Shown here piece after piece: positions 54,333-63,615 of a stretch of DNA of 64,000 bases; the stretch's first letter is position 1, and each line of letters begins with the position of its first letter. Under the pieces are notes generated by a model. It was not told where the DNA came from. It saw only the letters and a list, made by a program, of their open reading frames with translations, and did no database searches. Location of the stretch: assembly GCF_009857745.1 (NCBI RefSeq), contig NZ_WWEN01000003.1:248001-312000 (forward strand). The letters are read 5' to 3'. The position numbers and the translations under genes were made by a program. This DNA is from Thalassovita mangrovi (lineage in GTDB: Bacteria; Pseudomonadota; Alphaproteobacteria; Rhodobacterales; Rhodobacteraceae).

Positions 54333-55144
54333 GACGGTTCACATGGTTCAACGCCACCTCGCTGACGCTCGGTTTCGTGTTCCTCTACATGCCGATGGTG
54401 ATCCTGGTGATCTACAGCTTCAACGCCTCGAAGCTGGTCACGGTCTGGGCCGGGTTTTCCACCAAGTGGTATGGCGAGCTGGTCCAGAACGAAGCCTTCC
54501 TCGACGCGGCCTGGGTCACCTTCCGCGTGGCGGTGTTTTCATCGACCATCGCAACGGTGCTGGGCACGATGGCGGCCTATGTGCTGGTGCGCAGCGGCCG
54601 GTTCTTCGGCCGGACGCTGTTTTCCGGCATGATCTATGCGCCACTGGTGATGCCCGAAGTGATCACCGGCCTGTCGCTGCTGCTGCTGTTCATCGGTATC
54701 GGGCTGGATCGCGGTATCCTGACCATCGTCCTGGCGCATACGACCTTTTCGATGTGCTACGTGTCGGTGGTGGTGTCGTCGCGGCTGGTCAGCTTCGACA
54801 AATCGCTGGAAGAAGCGGCGCTCGACCTCGGCTGCACCCCGATGCAGAGCTTCCGTCTGGTCACCCTGCCGATCATCGCCCCGGCGGTGATTTCCGGCTG
54901 GCTGCTGGCCTTCACCCTGTCGCTGGATGACCTGGTGATCGCGTCGTTCACCTCCGGCCCGTCGGCCACCACGCTGCCGATCAAGATCTTCTCGGCGGTG
55001 CGTCTGGGCGTCAGCCCCGAAATCAACGCGCTGTCGACCATCATGATCGCGATCGTGACCGTCGGCGTGATCTCTGCCTCGCTGATCTCGAAACGGTCGG
55101 TGGTGCGGCAGAAGCAGGAAGAACAGGAAGCGGCACAAAGCTGA
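54329..55144 (+). CDS. potI: Polyamine ABC transporter permease (PotI-like)
   Basis: 271 residues with six hydrophobic segments. The EAA-like loop is LEEAALDLGCTPMQSF (about 162-177). Its ATG overlaps potH (ATGA), and its stop overlaps the following FAD oxidoreductase start (TGATG), so transporter and enzyme are co-translated. Confidence 0.92.
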   Translation: MRRFTWFNATSLTLGFVFLYMPMVILVIYSFNASKLVTVWAGFSTKWYGELVQNEAFLDAAWVTFRVAVFSSTIATVLGTMAAYVLVRSGRFFGRTLFSGMIYAPLVMPEVITGLSLLLLFIGIGLDRGILTIVLAHTTFSMCYVSVVVSSRLVSFDKSLEEAALDLGCTPMQSFRLVTLPIIAPAVISGWLLAFTLSLDDLVIASFTSGPSATTLPIKIFSAVRLGVSPEINALSTIMIAIVTVGVISASLISKRSVVRQKQEEQEAAQS

Positions 55145-56472
55145 TGCAACGAATCATGTCTGACTATGCTTACGGCCCGGAACCGCGCAAAAGCTGTTTC
55201 TGGGGGGTAAGCACAATTGCCGCCGACCAGATGCCGCCGGCGCGCGGCTCGGTCCGCACCGAATACGCGGTGATCGGCGCCGGTTTCACCGGGCTGAACG
55301 CGGCGCTGAAGCTGGCGCAGGCGGGCCACGCGGTCGCCGTGTTCGAGGCTGAAAGCCCCGGCTGGGGTGCCTCGGCCCGCAATGGCGGGTTCTGCTGCCT
55401 GGGCGGCACCAAGCTGCCGTTCAAGATGATCGCCAAACGGCACGGCCAGCAGGGGTTGCTCGATTGGTGCGCCACAGAAATCGCCGCGATCGAACAGGTG
55501 CGCGGCTTCCTCGACCGGACCGGCACCGATGCCGACACCCATTCAAAGGGCGAAACCATCCTGGCCCACACCCCCGCCGCGATGCGCGGGTTGCGCCACG
55601 AACAGGCCGAGTTAGAGACTGCTTACGGCTTCAAGACCGAGCTGATCGAACGCGAAGAACTGGCCGGGCACGGGATGCGCGGGCGATTCTTCGGCGGGCT
55701 GACCATGCCCAACGGGTTCGGTCTGAACCCGCGCAAATATTCCGACGGTCTGGCCCGCGCCTGCCTGGCGGCGGGGGTCACGATCCACGGCCTCAGCCCG
55801 ATCCTGTCGGTCAAGCGCGACCAGGGCGGGTTCGCCCTGCAGACGCCCGAGGCCAGCGTGCAGGCCGACAAGGTGATCTTCGCCACCAACGGCTATTCCT
55901 CCGAGGATGTGCCGGGCTGGATGCGCAGCCGCTACATGCCGCTGCAATCCAACGTCCTGGTCACGAGGCCGCTGAAACCGGACGAGATTCGCGCCGGGTG
56001 GAGCAGCGATCAGATGGCGTACACCCATCAGACCTTCCTGCATTATTTCCGGCTGATGCCGAACGGGCAGTTCCTGTTCGGGATGCGCGGCGGGCTGACA
56101 TCGTCGCCGCAATCCGACGTGGCGCTGCACCGACGCACCCGGAAACAGTTCGAACAGGCCTTCCCGGCCTGGGCCCATGTGGAATCGCCCTATAACTGGA
56201 ACGGCGTTCTGGCCTTTTCGCTGAAGGGCGCGCCCTATGTCGGGCCGATCCCGGAACTGCCCGGCGCCTTCGTGGGCTTTGCCTATCACGGCAACGGGGT
56301 CGCGATGGGATCCTATGCGGGGGCGCTGCTGGGCGATATCGCGCAGGGCAAGGAACCGGATCGGCTTTACCCCGCGTTGCTGCGCGATGTGCCGGGGCGG
56401 TTCCCGCTGGGCCGTCACCGCCGGATGCTGATGGCGCCGGGATATGCCTATGCGGCGCTGACCGGGAAATGA
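55144..56472 (+). CDS. FAD-dependent amine oxidoreductase (PuuB-like)
   Basis: 442 residues of the DAO/glycine-oxidase fold. FAD site GAGFTGLNAALKL near 47-59, SARNGGFCC near 78-86, and a C-terminal GFAYHGNGVAMG near 378-389. Size, motifs and location after potFGHI fit gamma-glutamylputrescine oxidase (PuuB), which oxidises an amine released by uptake. No puuA (gamma-glutamylputrescine synthetase) is in the window, so a direct polyamine or other amine substrate is possible. An ATG at codon 5 is an alternative start. Confidence 0.85.
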   Translation: MQRIMSDYAYGPEPRKSCFWGVSTIAADQMPPARGSVRTEYAVIGAGFTGLNAALKLAQAGHAVAVFEAESPGWGASARNGGFCCLGGTKLPFKMIAKRHGQQGLLDWCATEIAAIEQVRGFLDRTGTDADTHSKGETILAHTPAAMRGLRHEQAELETAYGFKTELIEREELAGHGMRGRFFGGLTMPNGFGLNPRKYSDGLARACLAAGVTIHGLSPILSVKRDQGGFALQTPEASVQADKVIFATNGYSSEDVPGWMRSRYMPLQSNVLVTRPLKPDEIRAGWSSDQMAYTHQTFLHYFRLMPNGQFLFGMRGGLTSSPQSDVALHRRTRKQFEQAFPAWAHVESPYNWNGVLAFSLKGAPYVGPIPELPGAFVGFAYHGNGVAMGSYAGALLGDIAQGKEPDRLYPALLRDVPGRFPLGRHRRMLMAPGYAYAALTGK

Positions 56473-56474
56473 TA

Positions 56475-56495
56475 GGCCCGGCCTTCGGGCCGGGT
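56475..56495. terminator. Hairpin at the end of the polyamine operon
   Basis: GCCCGGCC-TTCG-GGCCGGGT just after the FAD oxidoreductase stop, with a stable tetraloop. No T-run follows. It is between convergent genes and its flanks (CCCCCAAATAC) recall a fragment of the intergenic repeat. Confidence 0.6.
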
Positions 56496-56533
56496 GCCCC
56501 CAAATACAGTCTCTAATAAGGCTCTTTCGCCCT

Positions 56534-57457
56534 TTAGCCCTGCGGCGTCATCCCCGACCGCGCCTTGGCGCGTTTGATCCCAAGCGCGTGTTCGCGCCAG
56601 ATGATCAGCACCCCTGCCAGGATCACCAAAGACGCGCCCAGCAGCATCTGCTGGGTCGGCACCTCGGCAAAGACGAAATAACCGATCAGCAGCGCGAACA
56701 GCATCGAAGCGTAATCGAACGGCGCCACCACCGAGGCCCCGGCAAAGCGATAGGCCGAGGTCAGGAAAATCTGCCCCAGCCCGCCCAGCAGCCCCGCCGC
56801 GATCAGCAAGACCGCCTCGCGCGCTTCCGGCACGACCCAGCCGAAGGGCAGCGTCAGCAGCGACAGCGTGGTCGAGGTCAGCGAGAAGAAGAACACGATG
56901 GCCGAGGTCTGTTCGGTGCGCACCAGATTGCGCACATGTATCTGCGCCAGCGCGGCAAACACCGCCCCCATCAGCACGAAGGCGGCGCCAAGCGCCTGCG
57001 TGGTTTCTACCGTTTCCCCAGCAAACAGGGTCAGCCGCGGTTCGATCACGATCAGAACCCCGACCAGCCCCAGCCCCACCGCCGTCAGCCGGAACAGATG
57101 CACCTTTTCGCCCAGGAACATCGCCGCGAAGATCACCGTCAGCAGCGGCGCGGCATAGCCGATCGCGGTCACCTCGGGCAGCGGCAGCAGGCCGAGACCG
57201 GCAAAACCCATGCCCATCGCGGCGGTGCCGACGAAGCCGCGCCAGAAATGCCCCATGGGCGACGCCACCTTCAGCCCGGTCCGCAGATTGCCGCGCAGCC
57301 AAAGCCAGCCGAAGATCACCGGCATGGCGAAAAGCGAGCGGAAAAACACCGCCTCGCCCGGCGGCACATGGCCTGAGGTCGCCTTGATCACAGCCGACAT
57401 GGTGATGAACATCAGCACCGAGCCGAGTTTGAAAATAATGCCCTTCGCCGGGTTCAT
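56534..57457 (-). CDS. DMT-family (EamA) transporter
   Basis: 307 residues with ten hydrophobic segments in two EamA halves (first half opens MFITMSAVIKATSGHVPPGEAVFFRS). Similar to S-adenosylmethionine or amino-acid exporters of this superfamily; the substrate is unknown. AAGGGAGA precedes the ATG. Divergent from matB, with a 127-bp shared control region. Confidence 0.86.
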   Translation of the reverse strand: MNPAKGIIFKLGSVLMFITMSAVIKATSGHVPPGEAVFFRSLFAMPVIFGWLWLRGNLRTGLKVASPMGHFWRGFVGTAAMGMGFAGLGLLPLPEVTAIGYAAPLLTVIFAAMFLGEKVHLFRLTAVGLGLVGVLIVIEPRLTLFAGETVETTQALGAAFVLMGAVFAALAQIHVRNLVRTEQTSAIVFFFSLTSTTLSLLTLPFGWVVPEAREAVLLIAAGLLGGLGQIFLTSAYRFAGASVVAPFDYASMLFALLIGYFVFAEVPTQQMLLGASLVILAGVLIIWREHALGIKRAKARSGMTPQG

Positions 57458-57584
57458 GGGGGTCTCCCTTCGGGTTGCGGCGATGCTGAACGGGTTAAGG
57501 AAAAAGGTCCAGCCCTTGCACTTGCGAAAAACCATGCGAAAACGTCATGACGAGTTTGCAGAATACAACAGGATCGGGGGGAAC

Positions 57585-59090
57585 ATGTTCGACGCCAATT
57601 ACCTTATCAGCCGCCTGGCCCAAGGGGCCGCCACCACGCCGGACAAGGTTTTCGCCACCCGCCCCGGCCTGCCGGATGTGACCTATGCCGCGCTTTTCGA
57701 GGGCGCGCAAAGGCTGGCGCAAAAACTGACCGCCGCCGGGTTGCAGCCGGGTGACCGGGTCGCGGTTCAGGTGGACAAGACACTGGAAGCGGTCGAGCTG
57801 TACCTTGGCACCGTGCTGGCCGGCGGTATCTTCCTGCCGCTCAATACCGCCTATACAGGGTCTGAAGTGGCCTATTTCGTCACCGACGCGACGCCGCGCA
57901 TCCTGGTCTGCGATCCGGGCCGGGTCGAAGAACTGGCCCCGCTGGCGGGCGAGGCCACGGTGTTCACGCTGGACAAAGACGGCGCGGGCACGCTGATGGA
58001 CGATCTGCCCGCCGCCGACCCTGCATTCCAGCCGGTCGCGCGCGGGGCCGATGACCTGGCGGCGATCCTTTACACCTCGGGCACCACGGGCCGGTCCAAG
58101 GGTGCGATGCTGAGCCACAAGAACCTGGCGTCGAATTCCGAAAGCCTGCGTGAGCTGTGGCGCTTCACCGCCGACGACGTGCTGATCCACGCGCTGCCGA
58201 TCTTCCACACTCACGGGCTGTTCGTGGCCACCAATGTCAGCCTGCTGGCCGGGGCCTCGGTCGTGTTCCTGGCGAAGTTCGACGCCGAGGCGATTCTCGA
58301 CGCGATGCCGACATCGACCGCGCTGATGGGGGTGCCGACCTTCTATACCCGTCTGCTCGACAATCCGCGTTTGACGCTGGAACAGTCTCGAAACATGCGG
58401 CTTTTCATCTCCGGATCGGCGCCGCTGCTGGTCGACACGCATGAAAAATGGGAACAGCGCACCGGCCATCGCATCCTCGAACGCTATGGCATGACCGAAA
58501 CCAACATGAGCACCTCGAACCCCTATGACGGCGAACGCCGCGCGGGCACCGTGGGTTTCCCGCTGCCCGGGGTCGAGTTGCGCATCGTGGACGACGGTAA
58601 GGAAGTCGCGCAGGGCGAAATCGGCGTGATCGAGGTGCGCGGCGACAACGTGTTCCAGGGCTATTGGCAGATGCCGGAAAAGACCGCCGAGGAATTGCGC
58701 CCGGACGGGTGGTTCATCACCGGCGACCTGGCCACGCGGGATGCCGACGGCTATGTCACCATCGTCGGGCGCGCCAAGGATCTGATCATCACCGGCGGCT
58801 TCAACGTCTACCCGAAGGAACTGGAAAGCCTGATCGACGACATTCCCGGCGTGCTGGAAAGCGCCGTGATCGGCGTGCCGCATCCCGATTTCGGCGAAGC
58901 GGTCGTCGCGGCGGTGGTCAAGGAAGACCCCGAGTTGACGCTGGAGCAGATCAAGGCGGTGACCGGACGCGACCTTGCCAAGTTCAAACAGCCCAAGGAA
59001 ATCCTGTTCGTGCCAGAATTGCCCCGCAACACGATGGGCAAGGTGCAGAAGAAGGCGCTGCGCGAAACCTATTGCGACCTGTTCGGCTAA
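57585..59090 (+). CDS. matB: Malonyl-CoA synthetase (MatB)
   Basis: 501 residues of an AMP-forming acyl-CoA synthetase. Adenylate motif YTSGTTGRSKGAM (about 162-174), RLFISGSAPLLVDTH near 268, YGMTETNMST near 303, and GWFITGDLATRD near 377. The sequence is a close fit to MatB, which activates malonate to malonyl-CoA. The usual neighbour, malonyl-CoA decarboxylase (matA), is not present here. A GGGGGG-rich ribosome binding site precedes the ATG. Confidence 0.88.
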   Translation: MFDANYLISRLAQGAATTPDKVFATRPGLPDVTYAALFEGAQRLAQKLTAAGLQPGDRVAVQVDKTLEAVELYLGTVLAGGIFLPLNTAYTGSEVAYFVTDATPRILVCDPGRVEELAPLAGEATVFTLDKDGAGTLMDDLPAADPAFQPVARGADDLAAILYTSGTTGRSKGAMLSHKNLASNSESLRELWRFTADDVLIHALPIFHTHGLFVATNVSLLAGASVVFLAKFDAEAILDAMPTSTALMGVPTFYTRLLDNPRLTLEQSRNMRLFISGSAPLLVDTHEKWEQRTGHRILERYGMTETNMSTSNPYDGERRAGTVGFPLPGVELRIVDDGKEVAQGEIGVIEVRGDNVFQGYWQMPEKTAEELRPDGWFITGDLATRDADGYVTIVGRAKDLIITGGFNVYPKELESLIDDIPGVLESAVIGVPHPDFGEAVVAAVVKEDPELTLEQIKAVTGRDLAKFKQPKEILFVPELPRNTMGKVQKKALRETYCDLFG

Positions 59091-59243
59091 AACTGGCCGA
59101 CCTGACGGAAGGTCATCGGCGGCCTTTGGCCGAAAATGAACTGATCGGTTTACTTTTTGCCGGCGCGATCCAGATTGTCGTTCGTTCAGACACGCATGGG
59201 GTCACCCGACCCTGTGCAAAAACCAGAACGAAAGGAACTGGAT

Positions 59244-59834
59244 ATGACTGTCAAACGATTGAGCCTCGCCACGCTTGGTGCCGCGCTGATCGCCGCCCCC
59301 GCCTTCGCCGGATCGCCGACCCCGGCGCCGGTGGAACCCATGATCGCCCCTGCCCCGGTCGTGTCGACCGGCGGCGACTGGACCGGCGCCTATGGCGGTC
59401 TGAGCCTCGGCTATGCCGATGTCAGCAGCTCGGGCGGCGCGGCGCTCAGCGGCGACGATCTCATCGGCGGGCTGAGCCTGGGCTATGATTACGATTTCGG
59501 CCAGTTCGTTCTGGGTGCCGGAATCGACTACGATTATTCCGACATCGACCTGGGCGGCGGCGAATCGATGGAAGGCATCGGCCGGCTGAAACTGCGCGCC
59601 GGTTACGACCTGGGCCAGGGGCTGCTTTACGCCACCGGCGGTCTGGCGCGGACCTCGCTGGCAGGGCTTGGTGAAGATAACGGCTATTTCGCCGGGATCG
59701 GCTATGAGCACATGATCACCGACAAAGTGTCGGTCGGCGGCGAAGTGCTGTACCACGCCTTCGACAACTTCAACGGATCGGGCACCGATATTGAAACGAC
59801 CACGGCCGCGGCCAAGGTCAATTTCCGCTTCTGA
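59244..59834 (+). CDS. Outer-membrane beta-barrel protein
   Basis: 196 residues. Signal peptide about 1-22 (cleavage AFAGS), a Pro-rich linker, then alternating beta-strands (WTGAYGGLSLGYADV and similar) ending in a C-terminal Phe (KVNFRF), the outer-membrane insertion signal. It resembles the Omp25/porin-like surface antigen family. Ordered within a GGCG-repeat-poor region, with AAAGGAA before the ATG and a terminator after it. Confidence 0.88.
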   Translation: MTVKRLSLATLGAALIAAPAFAGSPTPAPVEPMIAPAPVVSTGGDWTGAYGGLSLGYADVSSSGGAALSGDDLIGGLSLGYDYDFGQFVLGAGIDYDYSDIDLGGGESMEGIGRLKLRAGYDLGQGLLYATGGLARTSLAGLGEDNGYFAGIGYEHMITDKVSVGGEVLYHAFDNFNGSGTDIETTTAAAKVNFRF

Positions 59835-59840
59835 TACTGC

Positions 59841-59868
59841 AACGGGCGCCCCGTAGGGCGCCCGTTTT
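59841..59868 (+). terminator. Rho-independent terminator after the OMP gene
   Basis: AACGGGCGCCC/GGGCGCCCGTT perfect 11-bp stem with CGTA loop and a TTTT tail. Confidence 0.92.
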
Positions 59869-59886
59869 CCGCTGGATTAGGGTCTG

Positions 59887-60381
59887 TTATCGCCGCGGCA
59901 GCACCCAATCGGGCCGCGCGAAATGGCAGGTATAGCCAGTGGGCAGCCGTTCCAGGTAATCCTGATGTTCCGGCTCCGCTTCCCAGAAATCGCCCACCGG
60001 TTCCACCTCGGTCACCACCTTGCCGGGCCACAGGCCGCTGGCCTCCACATCCGCGATGGTGTCCAAGGCGCAGTCCTTCTGCGCCTCGTCGACGTAATAG
60101 ATCGCCGAGCGATAGCTCAGACCGATATCATTGCCCTGCCGGTTCACCGTGGTCGGGTCGTGAATCTGGAAAAAGAATTCCAGCAGCTTGCGGTAGCTGG
60201 TCTTTTCGGGATCGAAGATGATCTCGATCCCCTCGGCATGGGTGCCGTGATCGCGATAGGTCGCGTTGGGCACGTCGCCGCCGGTATAGCCCACGCGGGT
60301 GCGGATCACCCCCGGCAGCTTGCGGATCAGATCCTGCATGCCCCAGAAACAGCCCCCCGCCAATACAGCGCGTTCTTCCAT
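59887..60381 (-). CDS. msrA: Peptide methionine sulfoxide reductase A
   Basis: 164 residues. Catalytic GCFWG (Cys11) and [13 protein letters not shown]-type segments. It repairs methionine-S-sulfoxide. Its ATG overlaps the msrB stop by 1 nt (TGATG), so the two reductases are co-translated. Confidence 0.94.
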   Translation of the reverse strand: MEERAVLAGGCFWGMQDLIRKLPGVIRTRVGYTGGDVPNATYRDHGTHAEGIEIIFDPEKTSYRKLLEFFFQIHDPTTVNRQGNDIGLSYRSAIYYVDEAQKDCALDTIADVEASGLWPGKVVTEVEPVGDFWEAEPEHQDYLERLPTGYTCHFARPDWVLPRR

Positions 60382-60827
60382 CAGACTTCCTCCACCTGGT
60401 CCAGGTAATCGCCATAGCCTTCATCCGCCATGTCATCGCGATGGATGAAACGCAGAGAGGCCGAGTTGATGCAATAGCGCAACCCACCGCGATCCGGCGG
60501 GCCGTCGTTGAACACATGGCCCAGATGGCTGTCGCCGTGGGTCGAGCGCACCTCGGTCCGCACCATGCCATGGCTGGTGTCGTTCAATTCGGCGATATTG
60601 GCGGGCTCGATCGGTTTGGTGAAGCTGGGCCAGCCGCAGCCGGATTCGTACTTGTCGGAGGAGGCGAACAGCGGCTCGCCCGACACCACGTCGACATAAA
60701 TCCCGGGTTCCTTGTTGCGCAGCAGCTTGCCCGATCCCGGCCGTTCGGTGCCGCTTTCCTGCGTCACCCAGAACTGTTCCGGCGTCAGGTTCGCCACCAC
60801 ATCGGGGTTTTTCTCATATTTCGGCAT
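60381..60827 (-). CDS. msrB: Peptide methionine sulfoxide reductase B, zinc-site lacking
   Basis: 148 residues. Catalytic Cys119 in [11 protein letters not shown] and Cys64 in GCGWPSF are present. The structural zinc-binding CxxC pairs usual in MsrB are replaced: VDVVSG (about 45-50) and STHGDS (about 95-100). Reduces methionine-R-sulfoxide. The ATG at 60827 has GGGAGG upstream. A longer start upstream is not supported. Confidence 0.93.
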   Translation of the reverse strand: MPKYEKNPDVVANLTPEQFWVTQESGTERPGSGKLLRNKEPGIYVDVVSGEPLFASSDKYESGCGWPSFTKPIEPANIAELNDTSHGMVRTEVRSTHGDSHLGHVFNDGPPDRGGLRYCINSASLRFIHRDDMADEGYGDYLDQVEEV

Positions 60828-60893
60828 CTCGGCCCTCCCGTCCTGTTTCGCCCTGCTAAGATGGCGCAAATTGCCCGAAAGCAAAGCCCCGTT

Positions 60894-61961
60894 TCACGCC
60901 GATCCCGCATTCGTGTTCAGCTGCGCCACCGCCCAGCGGGCGGCGTCGGCCACGGTTTCATCCGTATCCCCGGTCAGGCGCTGCGCCACCGGCAACAGAT
61001 CGGGCAGGCCGGAATTTCCGATGGCGTAAAGCACGTTACGGACGAACCGGTCACGCCCGATCCGCTTGATCGGGCTGCCGGAAAAGAACGCGCGGAACCC
61101 GGCATCGTCAAAGCTTGCCAGTTCCGCCAGCTTCGGCGCCTTCAACTCATCGCGCGCGTGGTAGCGCATTTCGCGCGCCTCCGTCGCGAACTTGTTCCAC
61201 GGGCACACCGCCAGGCAATCGTCGCAGCCATAGATGCGGTTGCCCATCAGTGCCCGCAGGTCTTCGTCCACCGGGCCGTGATGTTCGATGGTCAGATAGG
61301 AAATGCAGCGCCGTGCATCGAGCTGATAGGGCACCGGAAAGGCCCGCGTCGGGCAGATGTCCTGGCAGGCCGTGCAGGTGCCGCAATGGTCGGATTCGGC
61401 TGGATCAGTGTCTAATTCAAGCGTGGTGAAGATCGACCCGATGAAGAACCAGCTGCCCAATTCGCGGCTGACCAGATTGGTATGCTTGCCCTGCCATCCC
61501 AGCCCCGCCGCCTGGCCCAGCGGCTTTTCCGCCACCGGCGCGGTGTCGACGAAGACCTTGACCTGCACCTCGTCCGGCCCGGTCTGGCCGGCCTCGGCGA
61601 TCAGCCAGCGCGCCAGCCGCTTCAGCCGTTTCTTGACCAGGTCGTGATAATCGCGGTTCTGGGCATAGACCGAAATCGCGCCCCGGTCCGGGTGCTTCAG
61701 AATCTCCAGCGGATCGTGCTCGGGCGTATAGCTTTCGGCCAGCATGATGACAGATCGTGCCTCGCCCCACAGCGCCGCCGGGTTGCCGCGCCATTCCGCC
61801 CGGTCCTCCAGCCATCCCATCTGCCCGTGCCGCCCCGCCTGCAGAAACGCGCCCAAACGTTCGGGCACCTGCGGAATGTCGCCGGGCCTACAGATCCGGC
61901 AGGCATCGAACCCCTCTTCAAAGGCCCGCTCCACCAGTCTCTGTTTCAGCGCAACTCCCAT
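60894..61961 (-). CDS. queG: Epoxyqueuosine reductase
   Basis: 355 residues. It reduces epoxyqueuosine to queuosine in tRNA, using cobalamin and two 4Fe-4S clusters: [12 protein letters not shown] near 193-204 and [13 protein letters not shown] near 243-255. The start lies directly at the edge of a hairpin repeat copy, which supplies the purine-rich AGAAGAAG before the ATG. Confidence 0.92.
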   Translation of the reverse strand: MGVALKQRLVERAFEEGFDACRICRPGDIPQVPERLGAFLQAGRHGQMGWLEDRAEWRGNPAALWGEARSVIMLAESYTPEHDPLEILKHPDRGAISVYAQNRDYHDLVKKRLKRLARWLIAEAGQTGPDEVQVKVFVDTAPVAEKPLGQAAGLGWQGKHTNLVSRELGSWFFIGSIFTTLELDTDPAESDHCGTCTACQDICPTRAFPVPYQLDARRCISYLTIEHHGPVDEDLRALMGNRIYGCDDCLAVCPWNKFATEAREMRYHARDELKAPKLAELASFDDAGFRAFFSGSPIKRIGRDRFVRNVLYAIGNSGLPDLLPVAQRLTGDTDETVADAARWAVAQLNTNAGSA

Positions 61962-62024
61962 CTTCTTCTGTTCCTAAATATCCCCGGGGGAGTCGCCCAG
62001 GGGGCGACGGGGGCAGCGCCCCCA
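61961..62024. repeat. Intergenic GC-rich hairpin repeat, copy 4
   Basis: TCTTCTTCTGTTCCTAAATA, then CCCCGGGGGAGTCGCCC, hairpin GTCGCCC-AG-GGGGCGAC, and hairpin GGGGGC-AGC-GCCCCC. Unlike the other three copies it lies between two same-strand genes (GST and queG) and forms the leader of queG. Confidence 0.8.
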
Positions 62025-62037
62025 AACAAGCCCGCGA

Positions 62038-62703
62038 TCAGAAATCCAGGTCGGAATAATGCGCCGGCTGCGGGAAGCCAGGAATCTGGTCGGCCAGGAT
62101 CGACCGGAAGGCCGGGCGCGACTTGATCTTGGCGTACCAATCCTTGACCACCGCGTGGCGGTTCCAATCCACGTCACTGATGTAATCGAGCGCCGACAGA
62201 TGCGCGGCGGCGGCGAAATCGGCGATGCTCATCGTGTCGCCCGCCAGCCAGCGGCGCTGATCCAGCAGCCACGCCATGTAATCGAGGTGATACTTGATCT
62301 TCTGCGCCCCGGCTTTCACGTTCTTCGAATCCGGGTATCCCAGCCCCATCACCTTCTTGTTGACCCGCTCGTAAAGCAGTTTCGACGTCACCTCGTGATG
62401 GAACTTGTCGTCGAACCACGCGGCCAAGCGGCGCGCCTCGTACCGTTCATCGGGCGTGCGCGGCAAAAGCGGCGGGTCGGGATAGACTTCTTCGAGATAT
62501 TCGATGATGGCGCCGCTTTCGGCCATCGTCTTGCCGTCCAGCCGCAGCACCGGCACCTTGGCGCCGGGGTTGCGGCGCAGGAAATCGGTATCCTGTTCCC
62601 AGTAACGTTCCTCGACCAATTCGCATTCGATGCGCTTTTCGGCCAGGCACAGGCGGACCTTGCGGCAGAACGGGGACAGGGGGAAATGGTACAGCTTGGC
62701 CAT
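62038..62703 (-). CDS. Glutathione S-transferase family protein
   Basis: 221 residues. N-terminal thioredoxin-like domain (LYHFPLSPFCRKVRLCLAEK at about 4-23) with the glutathione-contacting VPVLRLDG-ES motif near 52-66, and an all-helical C-terminal domain (about 95-215). The start used is ATG at 62703; a GTG two codons upstream is possible. It precedes queG on the same strand. Confidence 0.88.
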   Translation of the reverse strand: MAKLYHFPLSPFCRKVRLCLAEKRIECELVEERYWEQDTDFLRRNPGAKVPVLRLDGKTMAESGAIIEYLEEVYPDPPLLPRTPDERYEARRLAAWFDDKFHHEVTSKLLYERVNKKVMGLGYPDSKNVKAGAQKIKYHLDYMAWLLDQRRWLAGDTMSIADFAAAAHLSALDYISDVDWNRHAVVKDWYAKIKSRPAFRSILADQIPGFPQPAHYSDLDF

Positions 62704-62768
62704 CGGCACTCGGATCTCTGATTAGCGGGAACGGGCGTTCCTTTGAATGCCCGCTTGGGCGTGGATTT

Positions 62769-63497
62769 TCAATCCTCGAAACACGCGGCGCGGCCGTCTC
62801 GGCGGATCGTTTCCGCCCCGTCCAGGATCGTTGCGGCGCGCCGCCGCACGAATTCGGCGGGCTTGGAGGCCGAACGCGCCTTGGGCGAGGGCAAAATCGC
62901 CGCCAGCCGCGCCGCCTGCACCGGTGTCAGGTCGGCCGCCTTCACCCCAAAATAGTGCCGCGCCGCCGCTTCGACGCCGAACACGCCCTCGTCGAATTCC
63001 GCCACGTTCAGGTAGACCTCGACGATGCGGCGCTTGGTCCAGACCAGTTCGACCATCGGCGTCATCGCGGTTTCCAGCGCCTTGCGCAGCCAGTTGCGGC
63101 CATGCCAGAGGAAAGTGTTCTTCACCACCTGCTGGCTGATCGTCGAGGCGCCGCGCGTCGCGCCGTCTTCGATCGCGGCGCGGATCGCCGCCATGTCGAA
63201 ACCCCAGTGGCTGCAGAAATTGGCATCCTCCGCCGCCACCACCGACCGCGCCATCACCGGCGCGATGTCTTCCAGGTCGGCCCATTGCCGCTTGATCCCG
63301 CCAAGCCGGTTTTCTTCCTGCTTCATGTAGATCGTAACGGGCGGATTGACGAAGGCATAAGTGGCGATCCAGACCATCGACAGGCCCCAGACCACGATCA
63401 GCGCGCGCAGGCTCCAGCGCGCCAGCCAGCGGATGGGCCGGATCGGCTGCTTCTTCGCCTTGGTTTTCTTCCTCGATGTCCGGGTCTTGCCTGCCAT
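62769..63497 (-). CDS. mtgA: Monofunctional peptidoglycan glycosyltransferase
   Basis: 242 residues: basic cytoplasmic start, one transmembrane helix (about 29-50), then the glycosyltransferase-51 fold with catalytic AAEDANFCSHWGFD near 88-101, and GASTISQQVVKNTFL near 116-130. Polymerises lipid II into glycan strands. The ATG at 63497 was chosen over an upstream start at 63575. Confidence 0.92.
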   Translation of the reverse strand: MAGKTRTSRKKTKAKKQPIRPIRWLARWSLRALIVVWGLSMVWIATYAFVNPPVTIYMKQEENRLGGIKRQWADLEDIAPVMARSVVAAEDANFCSHWGFDMAAIRAAIEDGATRGASTISQQVVKNTFLWHGRNWLRKALETAMTPMVELVWTKRRIVEVYLNVAEFDEGVFGVEAAARHYFGVKAADLTPVQAARLAAILPSPKARSASKPAEFVRRRAATILDGAETIRRDGRAACFED

Positions 63498-63615
63498 GTT
63501 CCAGCTATAGGCGCGGGCCGGGGTTGAGAAAAGGGCTCTGTTGGTTTTGCCCCAAATCAAGGCAGCGCTTCGCAAGTCCCCCTATTCCTTCGGCATGCTG
63601 CAAAGGAGTTCTGCG

